Translations under genes and position numbers: made by a program
The notes under the pieces: generated by a model
Databases searched by the model: none
What the model was told of the DNA's origin: nothing
The model's input: the letters and a program-made list of their open reading frames with translations, nothing else
Shown here: one piece after another, positions 7,067 through 10,256 of the stretch
How the letters are laid out: every line of letters starts with the position of its first letter
Position numbering within the stretch: the first letter of the stretch is position 1
NCBI GenBank assembly: GCA_001701115.1
Contig: DAAJ01000024.1
Location: 21,705 to 31,960 of the forward strand
Source: Bacteroidales bacterium GP2
GTDB lineage: Bacteria > Bacteroidota > Bacteroidia > Bacteroidales > Muribaculaceae
Length of the DNA stretch: 10,256 nucleotides
Direction: 5' to 3'

Positions 7067-8008
7067 ATGATACGCGCAGGCATTATAGGCGGTGATTCTG
7101 AAACCGCAGGTGATCTCATAAGAATTCTTATCACCCACCCGGATGTGGAACTTATATGGGTAAGCGCTCCTGAGGAGGAAGGCGCATTGCTATCGCAACG
7201 CCACCGAGGGCTTACCGGTGAAACATATATGCGTTTTTCCGGAGAAAAATCGCCGGAAGATATAGATGTCCTTTTTATGTGCTACACTGAAGATGGTGAT
7301 TCTGAAAGGTATATCTCGCGCCATAATATTCCGGAAGACCTTAAAATAATAGATCTCTCACCGGATTTCCGCATGCCGGAAGACGCTGAGAGCGGATGGG
7401 TATATGCGTTGCCGGAATTGAACCGCAAGCCTCTGGTTCGCGGAGCAAAAAGAGCTGCAGTACCCGGTCCATACGCTACCATAATGCTGCTTTCATTGCT
7501 TCCTCTTGCCAAGAACCTGCTGCTGAACAGCGATATACATGTCAGTTGCGTTTCATCAGCGACAAGCGGGAATGAAAAACCGGGGGAAGCATCTGTAATA
7601 CTTGACCACGAGGAGATTGAAGAGACACGCAAAGCCCTTCAGGTTCTCCAGTCAAGTTTCAACAGCAATATCCGTCTGGTTGCCACCGCCGGAGGCTGGG
7701 ATACCGGGCTCGCAGCCACTATTTATCTTGACACTCCCATTAGCGAGGATGACATAAAGGATATTTACGACACTTTTTATGAGGATCACGGATTTACTTT
7801 CTTGAGCGAAAGCCATCCTGACCTCGGCGAGGTACGTGGCACAAACAAATGCCTGATGCGCGTTGGCAAAAACGGCAATACGCTGGTGATATCTTCAGTA
7901 ATAGATGAATCACTCAAGGGGGGCGCAAGTGCTGCTGTGCATGTCATGAACCTAATGTTCGGTCTTCAGGAAAGAGTTGGGCTGATGCTCAAGGCTTTCG
8001 GTCGGTAA
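7067..8008 (+). CDS. ArgC-family protein lacking catalytic residues (N-acetyl-gamma-glutamyl-phosphate reductase-like pseudoenzyme)
   Basis: The 313 residues follow the ArgC fold from end to end. An NADP-binding Rossmann start (AGIIGG at 4-9) is followed by DLIRILITHPDVEL, IDLSPDFR at 95-102 and ALPELNR at 114-120, then LLPLAKN, with the family ending VISSVID...KGGASAAVHVMNLMFGL. True ArgC reduces N-acetyl-glutamyl phosphate (an N-succinyl form in some Bacteroidetes) using a cysteine in N-P-G-C-[YF]-x-T. Here that site reads V-P-G-P-Y-A-T, with Pro135 (CCA at 7469-7471) in place of Cys. The nucleotide loop G-A-S/G-G-Y-T-G/A is GGDSETAG. The stretch that normally holds the His-x-His-x-P-E motif is shortened to LDHEEIEE near 179-186. 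The frame is intact, with no stop or shift, so the protein is probably made. It is co-transcribed with argR. It is likely not an active reductase; a regulatory or unknown role, or recent decay, are the options. Confidence 0.85.
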   Translation: MIRAGIIGGDSETAGDLIRILITHPDVELIWVSAPEEEGALLSQRHRGLTGETYMRFSGEKSPEDIDVLFMCYTEDGDSERYISRHNIPEDLKIIDLSPDFRMPEDAESGWVYALPELNRKPLVRGAKRAAVPGPYATIMLLSLLPLAKNLLLNSDIHVSCVSSATSGNEKPGEASVILDHEEIEETRKALQVLQSSFNSNIRLVATAGGWDTGLAATIYLDTPISEDDIKDIYDTFYEDHGFTFLSESHPDLGEVRGTNKCLMRVGKNGNTLVISSVIDESLKGGASAAVHVMNLMFGLQERVGLMLKAFGR

Positions 8009-8017
8009 ATTGTAACA

Positions 8018-10213
8018 TCAGCGTATTCTGGGCGCAATGATCCTTTCACCGAGATAACGCGCCAATTCTTTTTTCATCTCATTGTATTCCGCATGCTTAC
8101 GCATGAGTTCTACAATGAGATTGTCATTTCTGGGGGTTGCCTTGCACTCTTCACGAATTTGCTCAAGAATCTCCTTTATCAGGGTTTCTATGATGGCTTC
8201 CTGCAAATTGTAGTATGCCATCGGCACAAGATCCTTCAGTTTGTCGCGCTCTGTTTCTATCGCAGAATACTTGGTGTGGATTTTGCTCAGCTTATGCTTT
8301 TCATCAGCGAGGTCAGAGGCTACTTCACGCACTATCCTATCCGGAGAAGATATCAGCATCTTAACAAGATAAGTATTCTCAAACTCTTTGCGCATTTCCT
8401 GAAGATTACTCTCAACCCTGTCTTTAAGTTCGCCTTCAAGACGATGTATCTCTGTCAAATCACCTGCTGTTTCCCTGATTTTGGCAAATCCTTCATCCAT
8501 GAACTCTTTACGCTTCAATTCAAGATTTTCTTCAAACCGCTTCTTGTCAAGATTCCAGTGCTTGTCAACAAAACCGGTAATGTGCTCGAAAGTCTTGCGG
8601 TAGTGGTCGGTGGTAAATTCGAGCCCGTCATCCGCCATCGAATTTTTCACATACTCCAAGACGTTGAACGGAATAAACTCATCCGTATCTTCGCCAGCCA
8701 TATCGCCGAGATAAACCATTCCATAGCGCACAACGTAGCGTAACACTTCTTTTTCATATGGTGCTATAAAGGTATTCGCCACAACAACCTTTGGCTGCGG
8801 TTCTACCGCCGGCGCTTTCTCCGAGGGGTTAAGTTCTGCTTGTACAGATTTGAGATTTCGCTCTCTGGCGGCATCATTATAATCTTTCTCCGCTTTTTCC
8901 GCAATGAATTTAGTCACCTGGAGAGCAAGCACTTTTTCGTCAATTCCAAGTGAGCGGCTGCACTCGGCAATATAGACAGTGCGCATTATCTGGTCCGGGA
9001 TAACGGAAATTGAGCGTACTATGTCAGTGATGACTTTTGAACGGCTAATCGGGTCATTTTCAACACCGGATAGAAGTATTTTTGTCTTGAAGGCTATGAA
9101 ATCACTCTGATTTTCGCGGATATAGTCCTCTACTTCAGTTGAAGAGTGATTCTGGGCGAATGAATCCGGGTCATCCCCTTCCGGAAGAAGAAGCACCTTA
9201 ACTTTCATGCCTTCTGCAAGGAGCATATCTATGCCGCGCAAAGAAGCTTTTATGCCTGCAGCATCTGAATCATATATTACAGTGATGTTGTCAGTAAAAC
9301 GGTGAATCAGACGAATCTGCCCCTCAGTAAGGGATGTTCCAGAAGAAGCCACTACATTCTCAACCCCAGCCTGATGCATGGATATCACATCCATATACCC
9401 TTCAACAAGAATGCAATTGTCCTTTTTTACAATCGCAGTTTTAGCCTGGTATAAACCGTAGAGTTCATAGCTTTTACGGTAGATTTCGCTTTCAGGGCTA
9501 TTTACATACTTCGCGATATCTTTGTCTTTCCGGAGGGTTCTTCCACCAAAACCTACAACTTTACCACTGATAGTGAAAATGGGATACATTACGCGTGCCT
9601 TGAAACGGTCACGCCATCCTCCGCTCTCAGTACGGACACACAAGCCAGTTTCTTCAAGGTATTTTTCAGTATATCCAGCCTGGACTGCTGCGTTAAACAA
9701 GGCATCACGCTTATCAAGCGAATAACCAAGATGAAATCTTTCAATCATCCGGTCGTTTATACCTCTCTCTCTGAAATAGGAGTATCCAATATTCCTCCCT
9801 TCAGTGGTTTTGAGCAGGTTGTTTTCAAAATACTTTAGAGCAAAATCGTTAAGAGCCAAAAGGCTCTGGCGAGTGTTCTCCTTGTCCTGCTCTTCCGGAG
9901 TAAGCTCCTCTTCTGAAATCTCTATATTGTACTTCTTGGCAAGATAACGCAGTGCATCCGGATAGCTCATCTGCTCAATCTCCATGATAAACCCTATGGG
10001 ACTGCCACCTTTGCCACAACTGAAACACTTACATAAGCCTTTAGTTCTGCTGACAGAAAAAGAGGGTGTCCTCTCGTTATGAAAAGGACATAGACCTATG
10101 TAGCCTGCACCTCTCTTTTTAAGACGCACATAGTCGCTTACAACATCCACAATATCCGCAGCATCAACAATACGCTGGACAGTTGCATTATCTATTCTTC
10201 CTTTCATAGCCAT
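8018..10213 (-). CDS. dnaG: DNA primase DnaG
   Basis: DnaG synthesizes RNA primers for DNA replication and works with the replicative helicase DnaB. The 731-residue protein has the N-terminal CHC2 zinc ribbon (ligands C42, H45, C63, C66, with an extra C61), the primase core with GFGGRT at 221-226, and the TOPRIM domain with EGYMD at 271-275 (E271) and the metal-binding DSD at 315-317. After about residue 440 comes a low-complexity linker (ending near 480), then a charged, largely helical C-terminal region (480-731, coiled-coil-like around 555-660) in the position of the DnaB-interaction domain. ATG 10213 (M1) and ATG 10207 (M3) are both possible starts; M1 begins 7 nt after the -7 box, so the message would be leaderless or nearly so. 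The gene converges on the argC-like gene with 9 nt between stops. All catalytic residues appear intact. Confidence 0.96.
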   Translation of the reverse strand: MAMKGRIDNATVQRIVDAADIVDVVSDYVRLKKRGAGYIGLCPFHNERTPSFSVSRTKGLCKCFSCGKGGSPIGFIMEIEQMSYPDALRYLAKKYNIEISEEELTPEEQDKENTRQSLLALNDFALKYFENNLLKTTEGRNIGYSYFRERGINDRMIERFHLGYSLDKRDALFNAAVQAGYTEKYLEETGLCVRTESGGWRDRFKARVMYPIFTISGKVVGFGGRTLRKDKDIAKYVNSPESEIYRKSYELYGLYQAKTAIVKKDNCILVEGYMDVISMHQAGVENVVASSGTSLTEGQIRLIHRFTDNITVIYDSDAAGIKASLRGIDMLLAEGMKVKVLLLPEGDDPDSFAQNHSSTEVEDYIRENQSDFIAFKTKILLSGVENDPISRSKVITDIVRSISVIPDQIMRTVYIAECSRSLGIDEKVLALQVTKFIAEKAEKDYNDAARERNLKSVQAELNPSEKAPAVEPQPKVVVANTFIAPYEKEVLRYVVRYGMVYLGDMAGEDTDEFIPFNVLEYVKNSMADDGLEFTTDHYRKTFEHITGFVDKHWNLDKKRFEENLELKRKEFMDEGFAKIRETAGDLTEIHRLEGELKDRVESNLQEMRKEFENTYLVKMLISSPDRIVREVASDLADEKHKLSKIHTKYSAIETERDKLKDLVPMAYYNLQEAIIETLIKEILEQIREECKATPRNDNLIVELMRKHAEYNEMKKELARYLGERIIAPRIR

Positions 10214-10220
10214 ATATCAA

Positions 10221-10252
10221 CAAAGTTAGCAGAAATTTCAGAAACGTGCAAA
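10221..10252 (-). promoter_or_regulatory. dnaG promoter, Bacteroidetes type (TTTG, 20 bp, TAACTTTG)
   Basis: Read on the minus strand, the -33 element TTTG is at plus-strand 10249-10252 and the -7 element TAACTTTG at 10221-10228, separated by 20 bp, a full consensus match. Only 7 nt lie between the -7 box and ATG 10213, so transcription should start within a few bases of the first codon. dnaG is therefore transcribed independently of whatever lies to the right. Confidence 0.7.
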
Positions 10253-10256
10253 CGCA

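Noticed and set aside
8031..8074. GGCGC-N23-GCGCC followed by a T-rich run as a terminator for argR-argC
   Set aside because: The stem is only 5 bp with a 23-nt loop and lies within dnaG coding sequence; too weak to call.
8093..8743. 216-codon open frame on the plus strand opposite dnaG
   Set aside because: It is antisense to the well-supported dnaG C-terminal region and shows no recognizable family; it is best explained as a shadow of dnaG codon structure.

Overview
The window looks like a chromosomal, housekeeping-type segment of a Bacteroidales bacterium, possibly a gut lineage such as Muribaculaceae; the family-level guess is inference. Three lines support the phylum. Two promoters match the Bacteroidetes form (TTTG, 19-21 bp, TAnnTTTG), and a third site has only the -7 part. 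Most starts lack a convincing Shine-Dalgarno sequence. The protein families (a long DUF2723 membrane protein, a short QueG, a Bacteroidetes-type ArgR/ArgC pair, a 731-residue DnaG) also fit. No mobile element, CRISPR array, tRNA or rRNA was seen.

Layout. From 21 to 6317 four genes run leftward in this transcription order: a DUF2723 / TMEM260-like membrane glycosyltransferase (6317-2808), a NodB-type polysaccharide deacetylase (2798-2175), epoxyqueuosine reductase QueG (2200-1241) and an AspT/YidE-type transporter that stops after its regulatory domains (1157-21). The first three are tightly packed (9-nt gap, then 26-nt overlap) and are probably one transcript; the transporter follows after 83 nt. 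A 231-bp divergent intergenic region (6318-6548) separates this unit from a rightward pair, argR (6549-7061) and an argC-family gene (7067-8008). dnaG (10213-8018) converges on argC with only 9 nt between stop codons and has its own promoter at the right edge.

How the parts fit. The leftward unit mixes envelope/glycan functions with tRNA modification and a transporter. The rightward pair looks like the start of an arginine biosynthesis cluster, but the other arginine genes are absent and both members are altered. The ArgC-like protein keeps the overall family sequence from end to end but has lost the catalytic cysteine (V-P-G-P-Y in place of N-P-G-C-Y), the usual His-containing motif and part of the nucleotide-binding loop. 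ArgR carries Ala where the family usually has the first Asp of the arginine-binding GDD. The intergenic region is rich in symmetric elements (a 12-bp palindrome on the argR -7 box, a 10-bp inverted repeat around it, a 13-bp direct repeat, and an ARG-box-shaped palindrome near the DUF2723 promoter). The best candidate for something undescribed is therefore a repurposed or decaying ArgR / ArgC-pseudoenzyme module. Second are the split or frameshifted AspT-like transporter and the in-phase DUF2723-deacetylase junction with a TTG start.
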